Part shown: positions 24,116 through 36,499 of the stretch, one piece after another
How the letters are laid out: each line of letters starts with the position of its first letter
Numbering within the stretch: position 1 is the first letter of the stretch
NCBI RefSeq assembly: GCF_030445035.2
Contig: NC_080690.1
Location: 27,554,796 to 27,618,795, forward strand
Direction of reading: 5' to 3'
Source of the DNA: Dasypus novemcinctus
Lineage: Eukaryota > Chordata > Mammalia > Cingulata > Dasypodidae
Length of the DNA stretch: 64,000 nucleotides
Translations under genes and position numbers: made by a program
Notes under the pieces: model-generated
Databases searched by the model: none
Told to the model about the DNA's origin: nothing
The model's input: only the letters and a program-made list of their open reading frames with translations

Positions 24116-25920
24116 TTGATACTCTAATTTCCAGAGAAAGGAGATGCTGAGTTGGTTTAGCCAGGTGGAAGAGAAAGTTTTTCAAAGACCTTGGAAGGTC
24201 TTTCGAAGAACTTGGGCACAGCAAGAAGCCAGATGAGTCTGGCAGAAATGAATAGGAGTGTGAAAGACACTCTACATTTGGGGTCAAATATATTTTGCTT
24301 AGCATGGCAACTCTATCCAAACCTCTTCCCCAATAAGCAAGAGAGTGAAGACCTAACTTGAAAAACAGGAAGAACTCATGCATTCCTGCCCATTTTCACA
24401 GTGCTTGGCATCAGAATTTCTACTTAAGACTAATGGAAAAATGAAACACACATCTAATACCTTCCTGGCTAAAGGCTCAAACACTGATAAAAATCAAAGT
24501 GATTTGCCCTTGGCAGAAACAAGGAAGGACTTAGGGAATTGAGCTAACCAGAGGTGAGTTCAATCTATTCAAAATTACAGCTCAGATCCAAATTAACTCA
24601 ACAGTTAGTGAAATTTCATTTCAGGCTCCAGACAAAGGAAGACACTCACAACATTCTAGGAAAACCAAAACCAAAATAAAATTACATTATACTTCATTTC
24701 TCCACTACTTTCTATATGCAATGTCTAGTATAAATTAAAAAAAAAACAACTAAGAGAAATAAAAGAAGAAAGAAAATGTTGTCCTCAATTAAGAAAATGA
24801 GAGTTAGCAGAAGCAAAGTCTTCTGATTTCAAACTAAAATCCAAAGGTTTTCCTTAGATCCATCAGAAAACTGAGGTGATAGTGCATACCACCATCTTAA
24901 AATCTGGAGAGAAAGGTATGTCCAGAGAGATATAGCAACCAAGATCTGCTTACTTGGAGAAGAAGCCACTGGGGTTATAAACTGTTACCATTAAATTGTA
25001 GTTTTGACACACTGCTGTAAGTTGTGCATAGACTTCCATGAGAATGAGAAATTCTTTGGGACTTCAGATTTAAGGGACCCCCAGACTTTTGTGGGTTTAC
25101 TCTTCAGGAACTTGACCAAATTCTCAGTGAGTATCTGAGTAAGATACTTTCTCGGTTCTGGCAAGAGGAGTAGAAGAGTAAACAATGTGAAACACTTCCT
25201 GGGCCTTCTCCATAATGAAGGCCTACTTTCCATGAGAAAGGAATTTTCCAGTGCACAATTCAAAAGCATTAGCTCAGGTAGGGAAAGGGAGTTCTTTCCA
25301 CTCTAATCCTCTCCAGACCTCCTGTGGCATATATTCAGCAAATAGGTGTGGGAGAAGGAGTTAAAAATCTATGCCACTGAAGAAAATACTTGTGAAGTTG
25401 ACAATCCCAAGACACAGGACCAATAAAAGACATATTTAGTCAGAATAGTACAGCAAGCTTCCTCCCTCACACCTTACCATCACACCAGCTGGGCTCCATA
25501 TGATAACAGTGGATTACAATTGAAAGGACTCCAAGACGTAGACTACTTCTGAAGAGGAATACATAGGGAAGTCACAAGTCAAGAAGGAAGAAATAAGCAA
25601 AAAACCCTAGAGGAATTTGAAGTCTATGGTAGCTACAGCTACAACATTAAAGACAGCCCAACTACTGGCCAGACGAACATAAATTCTCATACTAAAAACC
25701 TATTTATCTCAGTTCATATTTCCTGATACACTATGCCCAGCATTCCACAAGAAATTGCAAGGCATGCCAAAAGGCAAGAAGAAACTCACTCTGAAGAAAC
25801 AAATTGAGCATCAGAGTATTGCACTAATGTAAAATATCAATAATAAGGAAACCTGTGGTGGGGGATAGATAAGGGAACTCTGTACTTTCTGCATTATTTT
25901 TCTCTAGACCTTCAATTGCA

Positions 25921-25975
<55 letters not shown>

Positions 25976-25977
25976 AT
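25921..25977. repeat. (TAAA)n microsatellite
   Basis: About fourteen near-perfect TAAA units in a row inside the L1M-like region. It probably grew from an A-rich segment. Likely length-polymorphic. Confidence 0.95.
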
Positions 25978-27089
25978 CTATCTTACATCTGACACAGATA
26001 TTGGAATTAATAAATGAGGGATTTAAAGTAACTGTTTAATATGTTCTTATGGGAAAAGTAGACAGCATGTAAGAAAAAAGAGGAGATTTAAGCAGAGAGG
26101 TGCAAACTCTAAAAATAAAAGGAAAAATCAAATGGAAATATTGGAAATAAAAAACATTGTAACATAAAGGGAACAAGGTCTTCTATGAACTTATCAGTAG
26201 ATTCAACACAGTTGTACAAAAGATCACTGAAATTGAAAATGGGTTAATAGAAACTTCCCAAACTGAATTGCAAATAGAAAAAGGAATGAAACAAACAAAC
26301 AAAATCTTTATTGAAACTTTCAAGGTGTGAGATTTTTTAAAAAGGGTGTAACATACTCAAAATTATAATACTGAAGGAGAAGCAAGTAGGAAAAGATGGA
26401 ATATTTGAAGTAAAAATAGCTAAGGACTTATGAAATTTAATGACAAACACCCACAAATTCAGGAAGCCAAAGAATATTAAGCAGGATAAATTTAGACATT
26501 ACAAGCAAGCCAAAAACCAGACCAAACAACCAAAACAAAAAACTCTAGGCATATTATATTCAAATTGCAGAAAACCTGTGACAAAGAGAAAAATCTTGAA
26601 AAAAAAAGCTAGCCATAGAAAAAGACATCAAAGGAAGACCAATAATGACAAAGATATGGGTTGACATGAGGACATTCAAACAACTATTAAAAAGATATTA
26701 TGTAAGAAAAGACAGGAAGATGTAAATATGGGATCTATATGCAGAATCTTAATGGAGAAATTGAGCCAATATTTTTAAAAATCTAAAGATAATATCAAAT
26801 ATAAAAGACATTGGATAGATTAACAGCAGATTGCACAAAACAGTAGAAAGGATTAATGAACTTGAAGATAGGAGAAGTGAAAAAAAATTTAAATACTGAG
26901 AAAAATGAAAAAAACATACTTATAGAAAAATTCTAAGCATAATAATTTACTTTTGATCAGAACCTCAGAGGGCAGAAGAGAGAACATAAAACAGAAGAAA
27001 TAACGACTGCTTTACTTTTCTGATTTTGATAAAAAGCTACAATCAACAACTAAAGAGCTCAGTGAACTTCAAGCAGAAAAAAGCATATT

Positions 27090-27520
27090 AAAAAAATGTA
27101 ATCCTCACTGGATGGACTGGGGAAGAGTGTGAACTACAATGTAAACTATGGTTTGTGTGGTATGGCAGCACTCCAGGCTGTATTCACCAAATGCAATGAA
27201 TGTGCCTTACTGATGAAAGGGGATATTGATGTTGGAGGAGTGGGGATGGGGGTGGGGAGTGGGGTCTATGGGAACCTCTTATTTTTTTTTAACATAATGT
27301 TTTGTGTGATCTATTTATATTTTTAAAAAAACAATAATAGAATAAAATAAAGTAAAAAAAGAATATAATCACAAATTTATGGTGGTAGAATGACATGTAG
27401 GAATGCTGTATATTGTCATGCATGTTCATTTTGTAAGTTCACAATTTTCACTCTACACTTGTTATTGTATGTTCATGTATGAATGATATATATCAATAAA
27501 TTTTAAATGGAAAGAAAAAA
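27090..27520 (+). repeat. L1 3' UTR fragment, sense
   Basis: 'gtgtgaactacaatgtaaactatgg', 'caatgaatgtgcc' and 'gtctatgggaacctcttatttt' are the sense version of the L1 3' UTR at 11781-12344 and 55590-55900. It lies between the 26650 and 27590 parts of an older L1M and so appears to be a later 5'-truncated insertion. The A-rich 3' side (27335-27365) is consistent with a tail; 27366-27520 may be a second tail-proximal piece. Confidence 0.65.
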
Positions 27521-28049
27521 GAATATGAACAGATGGGCAGATCATAGGTAAACCTCCAGAAAACAACGAAGAATATATAAAAGCCATCAAGTATTGTGGC
27601 GCACATCACATAATAGAATATTGATAAGAATTACAAGTTACTTCTCATCAGAAACAATACATACCAGAAGCCTAAGGGAAATATTTTTAAAGAATTATTT
27701 TAAAAGAAAAGGACTTACAAATGAGAATTACACCCAAGGAAAAATATCTCAAAAACGAAGGCGTAAGAAAGACATTTTCAGATTTAATGAAAACAAAGGT
27801 AGACATAAGATCATTTAGAAAGAATTAAAGGGAACTGAGGACAAATTAACAATTACATATTACATCTAAGTGTAATTTCTGGAGGTTGTCTTTTGAGAAA
27901 AGTGGTCAGGATGCAAGAAATCTCAGACAGGTAAGAGCATGGGGCATAAACTAAGAATTTCTCAAAAGAGTTGGGAGGTTTAATAAAATTTTTTAAGCAA
28001 ATTGCGTAACATGGCATTTGGCACATTTTATCCAATAGATAATTGGTAG

Positions 28050-28310
28050 TTACATTTCTTAGCAATTTTTCTTCTCTTCCTTCCTTCTTTCTCATCTCTT
28101 TTCCATATCCTTTTCCCTCTGCCTTCCTCACCATTCTTCCCTGTCCCTCTCCTCTTCTCTTTCTCTCTTAACTTCCTTCACCATCCACTTCCTGTATTTT
28201 CTTATCCCTCTTCCTTCTCTCTTCTCCCTCTATCATTTTCCTTCATTTGTCTTCCTCTCTTGCGGCTTTATAACCTCCCTCTCTCCTCCCTCTTATCATT
28301 TCTGCCATAC
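28050..28310. repeat. Polypyrimidine tract (CTTCC/CTCT-rich)
   Basis: About 250 bases with the plus strand overwhelmingly C and T (ttccttccttctttctcatctc and similar). It is a low-complexity homopyrimidine-like tract. Such tracts can form triplex (H-DNA) structures. The minus-strand frame at 27853-28134 reaches into it and is not a gene. Confidence 0.85.
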
Positions 28311-28319
28311 TGAAGAGTA

Positions 28320-28955
28320 ATATTAGTCTAGATTACATCTGTCCCATTCTCCTTCTTCTAGTTAGTATCTGGAGAATAGAGTCAGAAAACATGAAGACAC
28401 AAATGTTTACATTTTTAGTTAGACCTCCTTCACATAGTAGGAACTTCCTCATATCACTAGACATATAATGTTAACTTTAAATATATAATTGAAAAAAATA
28501 AGGATTTATGGCATAGTTTCCTTAAATCAGTCTATAAACTGCTTAAATCAGGATTATTCATGGTACTTACAAAAAATGCATTTTCTTAAAACCTCTCAAG
28601 TCCTCTGGGAATAGACCTGGGAAACAAGGTGATTTTCTTTTGCTCCCCCCCACCCCCCCAGGAGATCATAGTACTTTGTGACATTGGACAGACATAAGTA
28701 AAAAAAAATATATATATATATAAAATGTCATCAAAACTTCTAGTAGCAGAGAGATCATCCTAAAAGTTTGGATATGTTTAACAGACACCTTGCTATATTA
28801 GAAGGGAACTATGGAAAATTAATTTTAAGGCAACTAGATAAGACTTTCAGTAATAAATATTTTAATTGAATATTGAAGCTATATCTTTGTTATAGAACAA
28901 AGACAGTTTTATAATAATTGCAACATTTAAGGTTAGAAGTTCCAAAAAAACCATT
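28320..28955. other. AT-rich sequence, nothing recognised
   Basis: No gene or named repeat. There is a C-run at 28646-28661 and a short TA repeat at 28709-28722. Confidence 0.4.
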
Positions 28956-28959
28956 TTAC

Positions 28960-29510
28960 CATAATGGTAAGAATTGGCGAAGAAAAAAACAAAACTATCT
29001 TTATTTGCAGAATATATGATTGTATACTTGAAGACATTAGAGAATCAATGAGAAAAACTCAAATGGTAAAAGAAAATGTTATCGGGGAGAATAGAAATAA
29101 TGTTGAGAAATAATGGGCTTCCTATACACAAAAAGTAACCATTTGGAGGATATAATGCCAGAGAATATCCCATTCAAAATAACAAGAAAGAAGAATAAAT
29201 ATTTAAGATGTTTAAGAATAAACTTAAAAAGAAATGCATAAAATCTGTGAAAGAAATACTTTGAAGCACTCACAAGATACAGAAATATATAAAAGGACAT
29301 AACCTGTGCTTGGACAGGCACTATTACAAAGATGTTAGTGCTAAATGACTTCATAAATTAGAGTGATCCCAATAAAATAACCAACAACAATACATTATTT
29401 GTTGTATAAAAAACAACAAATGGATAACAACCACATTGCAAAGTGTGGTGAAGAAAAAACTGCTTTAATTGACATGGGAAAATATATTTTGACTATGTTC
29501 TGTAAGACAA
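28960..29510 (+). repeat. L1 ORF2 fragment, sense
   Basis: 'caaaactatctttatttgcagaatatatgattgtat' is the L1 reverse transcriptase active-site region, where LFADDM-type coding has decayed to LFAEYM. It is followed by 'gggcttcctatacac', 'ccagagaatatcccattcaaaataac' and 'aaagaaatactttgaagcactcacaagatacag'. No open frame remains. Confidence 0.75.
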
Positions 29511-29739
29511 AAACAAACAAAAAACAACAAAACTATACACTTTGTTTTAGTTAGTAAATTTCTTTTTCATAAAGATATGGGTTAGCAATTCTAAAACTAA
29601 TAGTACTAAGTATATTGCAGGTATCAAGAGTCATGTTACTCATAATTGAGTTATAATGTTATGAATTAGGAAAGGGAGAGGGCTAGAGTGAACACTGTTT
29701 TTATTGAATTGGATTCAATGATATCCAAAAGAACTCAAG

Positions 29740-29830
29740 ATTCTATACACACATACACACAGACATACATATGTATATATCTGTTTATAAATATATATGC
29801 ACATATTTATATACACATATTTACAGTGAT
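29740..29830. repeat. Impure CA/TA simple repeat
   Basis: Alternating purine-pyrimidine sequence (acacacatacacacagacatacatatgtatatat and so on). Low complexity, probably polymorphic. Confidence 0.7.
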
Positions 29831-30179
29831 AAATGTAGAAATAAAATAAAATAGATGTGTGACTATGTGGGTTAGTATACACACATATATATTCTTAGAG
29901 CTATTCAATAAGAAGGCCTAGAAAAAATGGATTATAGGTACCATCACCAGTAATAAGATATAATATCATGTATCTTCCTATATCAAGCACTAAGAAGAGC
30001 AGAACATAGCCTCATTGTGTGGTCTTTTTGTCACAAATATACAACCTCAATTTAATCATGAGAACTTCAGACAATCCCAAATTGCAGAATGTTCTAAAAT
30101 ATAACTGGCCCCAAATTTTCAAGTGATGGAGGGAATGAAAGAAAGACTTTGCCAGAGATTGAAGGATACTAAGGAGACA

Positions 30180-30470
30180 TAAAAAAACTAAATGCAATAT
30201 GAAATCCTGAGTTGGATTCTGGACCATGAAATGGATATTAGTAGGAACAACTGGCAAAATTTGAATACAGTCTGAAGATTAGTTAATAGTACCAGGTTAA
30301 CTTTAATTTTCTGGTTTTGATCACTCTTTCTGTGCTTATAAAATGCTAACATTAGAGAATGTTGGGTTGGGGGATTATAGGAACTCTGTAATGTTTTTAA
30401 CCTTTCAGTAAGTTCAAATTTATTTTTGTTAAAATAAGTGATGATGAACTTATTATGTGAACATGAACTA
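30180..30470 (+). repeat. Probable L1M/HAL1-like 3' UTR piece
   Basis: 'tagtaccaggttaactttaattttctggttttgatcact' and 'ggaactctgtaatgtttttaacctttcagtaagttcaaatttatttttgttaaaat' follow the pattern of old L1 3' ends (aatttcctgattttgataattgtactg...; cttttctgtaagtttgaaattatttcaaaat). The antisense 137-residue frame at 30188-30601 is a chance frame across this and the next repeat. Confidence 0.55.
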
Positions 30471-30539
30471 TACATTTGATATATACATATGTCATATAAG
30501 ACATAAGGTAAAGCAGGTTGAAGAAAGCAAGTTATCTGG

Positions 30540-31330
30540 ACATTTAAAATAAATAAAATTGGAAAGGAAAAAGTAAAACTATTCTTATTTGCAGATAGCA
30601 TGGTTCTTACATAGACAAAATCCCAAAGATCAACAAGGAGGCCACTAAAGCAAATATAAATGGATTCAGTGCAGATATGGGGTACAAGATCAACTCACAC
30701 CAAAAATTCAAACGTGTTCTATACTCCAGGAAAGAACAAACCAATAAGAAACCCAAGAAAACAATGTCATTACAATAGCATCGAAAAGAATAAAAAATAT
30801 CTAAGAATAAATTTAAGCAAGTATATAAAAGACTTACACACTGAAAACTACAAAACGTAGCTAAAAGAAATTAAAGAAGATCTAAATAAATAGAAAGACC
30901 TCTGTGTTAGCACACTGGAAGACTTCATATTGTTTAGGTGTCAGTACTATCCAAAGCAGTTTTCACAGATTCAAAGCTATCCCAATCACATTTTCAATAG
31001 TCATTTCTTCAAAAATGGAAAAGTTGATCATCAAATAGCAAATAACCCAAACCATCTTGAAAGGATCAATGTTGCAGGACTCACACTTTGTGATTTCAAA
31101 ACTTTTTAAAAATCTAGAGTAATCAAAGCATGGAATTGGCATAAGGACAGGTATAGACCAGGGCCTGGGGTAGAGGAGAATGATGAGCTATTGGTTAATG
31201 AATAAAGAATTTCTATTTTGGATGATTAAAGAGTTTTAGTAATAGAAGATGATGATAACAACACAAAGTTACAAGAGTAATTAATGCCACTGAATTATAT
31301 GCTTAAAAATGGCTGTGTGTGTGTGTGTTG
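30540..31330 (+). repeat. L1 ORF2 C-terminal part and 3' end, sense
   Basis: 'ctattcttatttgcagatagcatggttc' is the reverse transcriptase LFADDM region (here LFADSM). It is followed by 'ccaaagatcaacaaggaggcc', 'ttcagtgcagatatggggtacaag', 'gaaattaaagaagatctaaataaa' and 'ttgaaaggatcaatgttgcaggactcacac'. After about 31140 a 3' UTR-like segment ends in 'taatgccactgaattatatgcttaaaaatggc' and a short GT repeat. Internally deleted and non-coding. Confidence 0.8.
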
Positions 31331-31479
31331 ACAACAATAAATAAATGATCTGTTAGGTATCCTAGAAATCTGTGATAATGTTAACCTCAAAGAAGTTCAA
31401 GTTAAGGGGATGAAAGCACTGTAAGTTTAGACGATCTTTCAGTAAGTATTGCCTGAAGGAGAACACCATGTGAGTTAAG

Positions 31480-31700
31480 GTCTCCATCTCTTGTTTAAAA
31501 TCCTGACTTGTCTACTTTAGCCATGTAATTTGGGGCAGATATCTTAATTGTTAAGTCCCAATCTCCATTTTGCAATATGGAGCCCATTATTGTCATTACT
31601 GCATATAATTTCTTGTCAGAATTTACTGAGATGACTATGACCAGTATTTTGAAACATACTTGGCTCATGATAAATACTCAATATATATTAATTTATATTA
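31480..31700 (+). repeat. MIR SINE
   Basis: 'aaaatcctgacttgtctactttagccatgtaatttggggcagatatcttaattgttaag...ctccattttgcaatatggagcccattattgtcattact...atttactgagatgac...acatacttggctcatgataaatactcaat' keeps the MIR order from core to 3' end. Confidence 0.7.
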
Positions 31701-31709
31701 TATATTCAT

Positions 31710-33715
31710 GACAAGCTAAAGGGTATTAATGTTTGATCATATCGGAATTTGTTGCTGCTGTTTTTGAATGTATTTTCATGATGCCAAAAGGAGGAATTGA
31801 TGAGCTTTAGGAGGAATTGATGAGCTTTTGAGGAGGCCACACAAACTCACTGACAGTTTCATATGAATACAAAATAATTGATATACAAAACACATGTGTA
31901 GTGGTAAATGAGTAAGCTGAACTGGATATAAAAAAAGGAACTCACTTGCCCTCACGCCAACATTCACACTGGATTGTGTCTTACCCTGAAGCTGACTTTG
32001 AAGCTGACACTTGGAATAAGTCACTGTTTTTAGTGGTAATATCCCCAGGTGAGTTCTTTTTATCAGAGAGCATACGCAGTCACCCTTTGTATTTGATATG
32101 TAAATTTCTAATGCACTTTTTATTTCAAACACTGAGAACAGAAAGAGTTAAAATTTAAGTCCAACTACTACTCTGGGAAGCCTAGCACCAAACTTGGTAT
32201 TCAGCCATGACTTGAACAAGATGTGAGTTTGAGATGTTTATTTATTTATTTATTTATAAATTTTATAAATTTTCAAATTGACAGTAACATGATAATTGGG
32301 TGGAGATCATAATGGTTCACACAACCAGCTTCCTAAATCTTAGGATGCTATGAGTCAACTAAGATGATAAATTTAAGAAAGTCAACCAGAATTTTCATGA
32401 ACTTAGGTCCAGAGCCCAATGACAAAATCATGGGGTAAGATTAAGTGAATAGTATCATTTCACCTTACCATCATACTTTAAAACTGATCATTCCAAATAC
32501 ATATTCAAATGTTACTGGATTCACAAACTCTGAAATCTGGCCTGGAGTTCTGATTCAGGGGTTATTCCTACGTTTTGTTGGAATAGTCTGATCCATTGAG
32601 TACTGAAATGAATTCAGAGTTGTGGCAATTGTTCCTTTTATTTATGAGAAAAATTTAACTGGAGAATATAGATAAGAGCCAGGTGAAATCTCTAAGTATA
32701 TAAGAATTCCTGTTCTCTTCTATACAATTTTCCAAACAGTAGCATACATACATGCTCATGTATATGGGTGGACACGCGCACACACACACGCACACAGATA
32801 TATTTGTATTTTCCTTTCAAACTATTTGAGAGATTGCTTGGGTACTAAATTTTAGTCATCTTACATGCTCTAAAATTTCTGACTGATCAGTATTGAACAC
32901 ATAAAATTGTATGCCACAGTATGCAGCATATATCAAAATTCCTGGGGTGCTTTCAGGTGGCTTCCTGACTGGGATGAATTAAATAGACTGCATTGTTACA
33001 GTTGTCATGATATATGCAAGAAATACTCTGTGTGGGATCATCAGAGAGCATGGCATTTGTAATCTTCAGAAGAGGGAAAGAGAAAGAAATCTCACATTTG
33101 GAAAATTGTCAAAGACAGCCTGCATTGAGAATACTTAGGGGGAATATAGGACTTCTAGAGAATTTTTAAGACAATATGGAAAATGAAATTCAGACACAAG
33201 ACTATGAGGTGTATGTATTGTGCTTTTAAATATGACTTTATTGTACATGAATTTTTATTTGTATTAGAGAGTACTTTTATGTTGACAGAAAGATCTGGAA
33301 ATTTCAATATCTTTTAGAATGAGAAGTTAGATGAAGCTTTTGATATACTTATCTATAAAATCCAATCTAGCCGGAACTGATAGGAAAAAACTAACTCTTT
33401 TATTCCTATGAAAGTAATAATTTGGTAAAATAAAGAACACAATCCCCAATTCCTAGTGTCATTTCAGTGAACGTATTTTGGAGACAAGGGAAGAGGTATT
33501 GTTTCCTCAACTCAAGCACTCTCCTCAGAGCCATCCAGGTTAGTTCCTAACATAACCAAAGTGATTATGTTTACTTCTCTTTTACTCCAGTTGTCTATGA
33601 GATTTGTGAAGTCATTGGGTTTTCTCAATATTACCCTAACCTTTCTGGGCCCGGTAGAGCCCGTGACCATGTTCAGCCTGTTTCTTGGGCCCTTTAATTT
33701 TGGTCATGTTGTTCC
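31710..33715. other. AT-rich sequence, no gene
   Basis: Holds a short tandem doublet at about 31789-31826 (gaggaattgatgagctttt twice), a TTTA repeat at 32237-32258 and a CA-rich run at 32775-32797. Otherwise nothing is recognised. The 118-residue minus-strand frame at 31776-32132 has no recognisable motifs. Confidence 0.4.
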
Positions 33716-33723
33716 TCTGCAGA

Positions 33724-33952
33724 ACTGTGGTTCTCAACCAGGGACAACTATGGCCCCTATACCCAGAAGATATTTGGTAATTTCTGGAGATATTTTTGGT
33801 TGTCACGACTGGAGCCTGATACCAGCATCTAGTGTGTAGGGACCAGAGATGCTGCTAAACATCCTCCAACTCACCGGCCAAACTCCCTCCCCTTGCTTCC
33901 TGACAAATGCTTTTCCTTCCAAAATGTCAGTAGTGCTAAAGTTCAGAATCAC
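33724..33952. mobile_element. MER5A-like hAT-Charlie DNA transposon relic
   Basis: 'tgtggttctcaaccagggacaa', 'ggtaatttctggagatatttttggttgtcacgactgg', 'gcatctagtgtgtagggaccagagatgctgctaaacatcctccaa' and 'aaaatgtcagtagtgctaaagttcagaatc' are the successive landmarks of MER5A, a non-autonomous, palindrome-like element spread in the common eutherian ancestor. The orientation is not informative. Confidence 0.8.
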
Positions 33953-34004
33953 AGCTGTGGAATGAATGATTCATCCTTTCCATACCATTTGAAATTCCCT
34001 TTAT

Positions 34005-34250
34005 TCTTCTGGGCCCAGTTCTAATATCACCTCCTCCAGGGAAGCTTCCTTGAATTTAATTGATCCCATATGTGTTTTGTTTTCACCTCTCTTATCACAT
34101 GTATGATATTGTACTGAAATTATTTACTCATGTGACTAACCCCCGTTAGACTATAACTTGTATAAGGAGAGGGCTCATTGCCTTATTCCAGTGCTCAGTA
34201 TACATCTGGCATATGGTAGGCCCTCAAAAATTATGACACTAATAAATCAA
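34005..34250 (+). repeat. L2 LINE 3' end
   Basis: 'gcccagttctaatatcacctcctccagggaagcttccttga', 'ttcacctctcttatcacatgtatgatattgtactgaaattatttactcatg' and 'gttagactataacttgtataaggagagggctcattgccttattcc...cagtgctcagtatacatctggcatatggtaggccctcaaaaa' keep the L2 3' order in sense orientation. Confidence 0.8.
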
Positions 34251-34259
34251 TATATAACT

Positions 34260-36495
34260 CACTTTTATAAACCTGGGGCTGATGTAGTTCTTTGTCCGCA
34301 CTCAGTACTACTTTTAGTGGTTGTTATTATTTAACAATCGAAGACTTTATGATGATTTTCCTAATTTACAAAATGGGTTGATAAAAGAAGTAAGTTATTA
34401 TATGGAAACATGCAAGCAGTGAATAAATGTTAATTTTAGTATTTACACATTGATTATTCTGAACTTACATAGATTTTACTAGAGATTGCTTTTTTGTAAA
34501 CTTAACTATAGAGATAACAGAATCATACAAAATTGTATCTCCACCTATGTTTAATACTTCAATCATTCCTAATTCTTTGCCTCCAATATTTACTTAGCCT
34601 TTTTGGGAAAATCTCTTCCAATTTTAAACAGTAGCAATGTTTTCTTATTGCCAGCCTCAAATATACTATTCAGGTATATGAAAAATCCACTTTTCTAAAA
34701 TAAGCAAGTCCCCTGTAACCTGACTTTATATTCAAATCTTAAACCTTAGAAAGTCAGCATGTATGAATAGTATGTTTTGACCTAATGGTTAATATTCCAT
34801 TTGTCTATGTTTATGGCATTGAGCATTGTATTTGAGGCCATTGAATAACTTGGATTAATCTGGCATTGCATAAATGTAATTATAAATTCACATTGATATT
34901 CTTAACTGTGGATTTTTTGGTAAATTATGAAAAAAAATTGTTTTGATATACCCCACCTCCAATGAGGTAAAACCATTAAAATTATACTTTTTTTTTTAGT
35001 AGCAAACTGGGAGCTGCTGCATGAAAGCAAGATCAAGCATGTCATTCTTCCCATAAGCATTTAAGGCCACATGGTTAGGTGTGATTATAATAATGGACTC
35101 TAGATAGTTGAGTAAATATTCAAGAACTGATGTTAGCTGATTGAATTAATGGCTTGTGACACAAAGATAAGGACTCTTCAAATGAGTTCATTTCTGGCAA
35201 TCATTTCAACATCTTGAAAGCCCCCAACCTTAACAGAATTGTGAATTATTTGAGTCTAAAAATATTAGGCAAAAAATATAATAACTACTCTCTAGAGATG
35301 ACTGCTTCTTCCTGGTTCAGTAATGAGAAAAGAAAATAAAACAGGTGAATCAAATGAATAAAAGAGATCATCAAATTCAATGTGTCAGTAAACTCTCAAA
35401 TCCATTTCTACATTGTCATAATTGCATTATCCTTACTTTTTGAATGAATAACTGAGCAGAAACTGCCCTCCCTTCCATCTTGTTATCTAATATAGGAAAT
35501 GAAACAATGAGAAATAAAGAAATAAGTAGGTTTTCCTCCAAAATTTTAGCAGGTAGGATATGGGGTGGAGGAATCAAAATGAAAGAGGGCTGCCATGGGA
35601 TGATGAGAGAATTACTTTCTTTTCTGTCTTTTATTCTTCCCCCTCTCCTTTTCTTCTTCTCACTTGCTCTCACTCTTTTGCTCTGTCTTTGCCTCAATTT
35701 TTTTTCTGCAAATATATGCTGATATCATAAGACCATTCTCTTTTGCTAACCACTCAGAGTAGGTACTGGTTTTATAGGGGAATAGGAAACATTTATTTTC
35801 TCCAGAAATTTATAAGATTTGGATAAGATATATACACATAAAGGCCATCTGTTGAATTTGTCTTACAGCATTTATTTTTCTTCTAATAATAATCACAGTC
35901 AGATATTGCTGTGAAAGAAAATTCTTTTTAGATCTGCAATAATCCATATATTCTATGCCTTCATAAGAGTGCATGCTTGGGAGAGGAAATGTGTACCAGG
36001 TCAGGATAAAAAAATTTTCTGAACATTATCAAGAAAAAGAAATAACCTTGCAGAATTGTTAGTAAGACATAAACCTGGCTTTTCTGGAGGCCGTTTTGCC
36101 AAATTCAAGGAAGGTGAAAATTTGTTTTAGAATAAATACAACATATGGGAAAGCAGATATGATAGAGAGAAGGCAATATAGTCTTGAATATACAATTTGA
36201 GCAACAGAGTTAAATATATTTAAGATTAGTTTGCTATAGGCCATTTAGTATGAGTGAATAAATTCCTTTTTAAAATTTCTTTCATCATTTTGTGTTAATA
36301 TATTTGTTCAGATCATGCTCACCTGCAGGTAACAGAAAAGGAAAAATCCATTTTATATTTTCTCCAGCAATAAGAAGTTTGGGGAGAGGTAGATATAGAT
36401 AAAATAAATACATATCTGCCCATCTGTTGATTTTTCTTCCAGCAATGGTGCTGCAGCTCCCAATTATCATCAATGACCCAATCTTCTTGGAATCT
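34260..36495. other. AT-rich sequence, no gene
   Basis: Nothing recognised apart from short T-runs (34988-34999) and a pyrimidine-rich stretch at 35625-35705. The overlapping frames on both strands at 35416-35722 come from that low-complexity tract. Confidence 0.4.
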
Positions 36496-36499
36496 CAAA

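Larger units (their letters stand above)
24120..27840 (+). repeat. Ancient L1 (L1M-type) 5' UTR/ORF1/ORF2 start, decayed
   Basis: 25740-26340 contains 'ccagcattccacaagaaattgcaaggcatgccaaaaggcaag' and 'ttaaagtaactgtttaatatgttcttatggg', which match 5' regions and ORF1 of mammalian L1M elements. 26440-26650 ('aactctaggcatattatattcaaattgcagaaaacc...aaagagaaaatct') and 27590-27840 ('acttctcatcagaaacaatacataccagaagcc...aaatatctcaaaaacgaagg') continue the same element. 24120-25640 is probably its 5' UTR, which is less certain. Every frame is broken. A TAAA repeat (25921-25977) and a younger L1 3' end (27090-27520) interrupt it. Confidence 0.6.

Noticed and set aside
30188..30601. 137-residue minus-strand frame
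   Set aside because: It spans the antisense side of two L1-derived pieces with opposite coding sense. No motif is seen.
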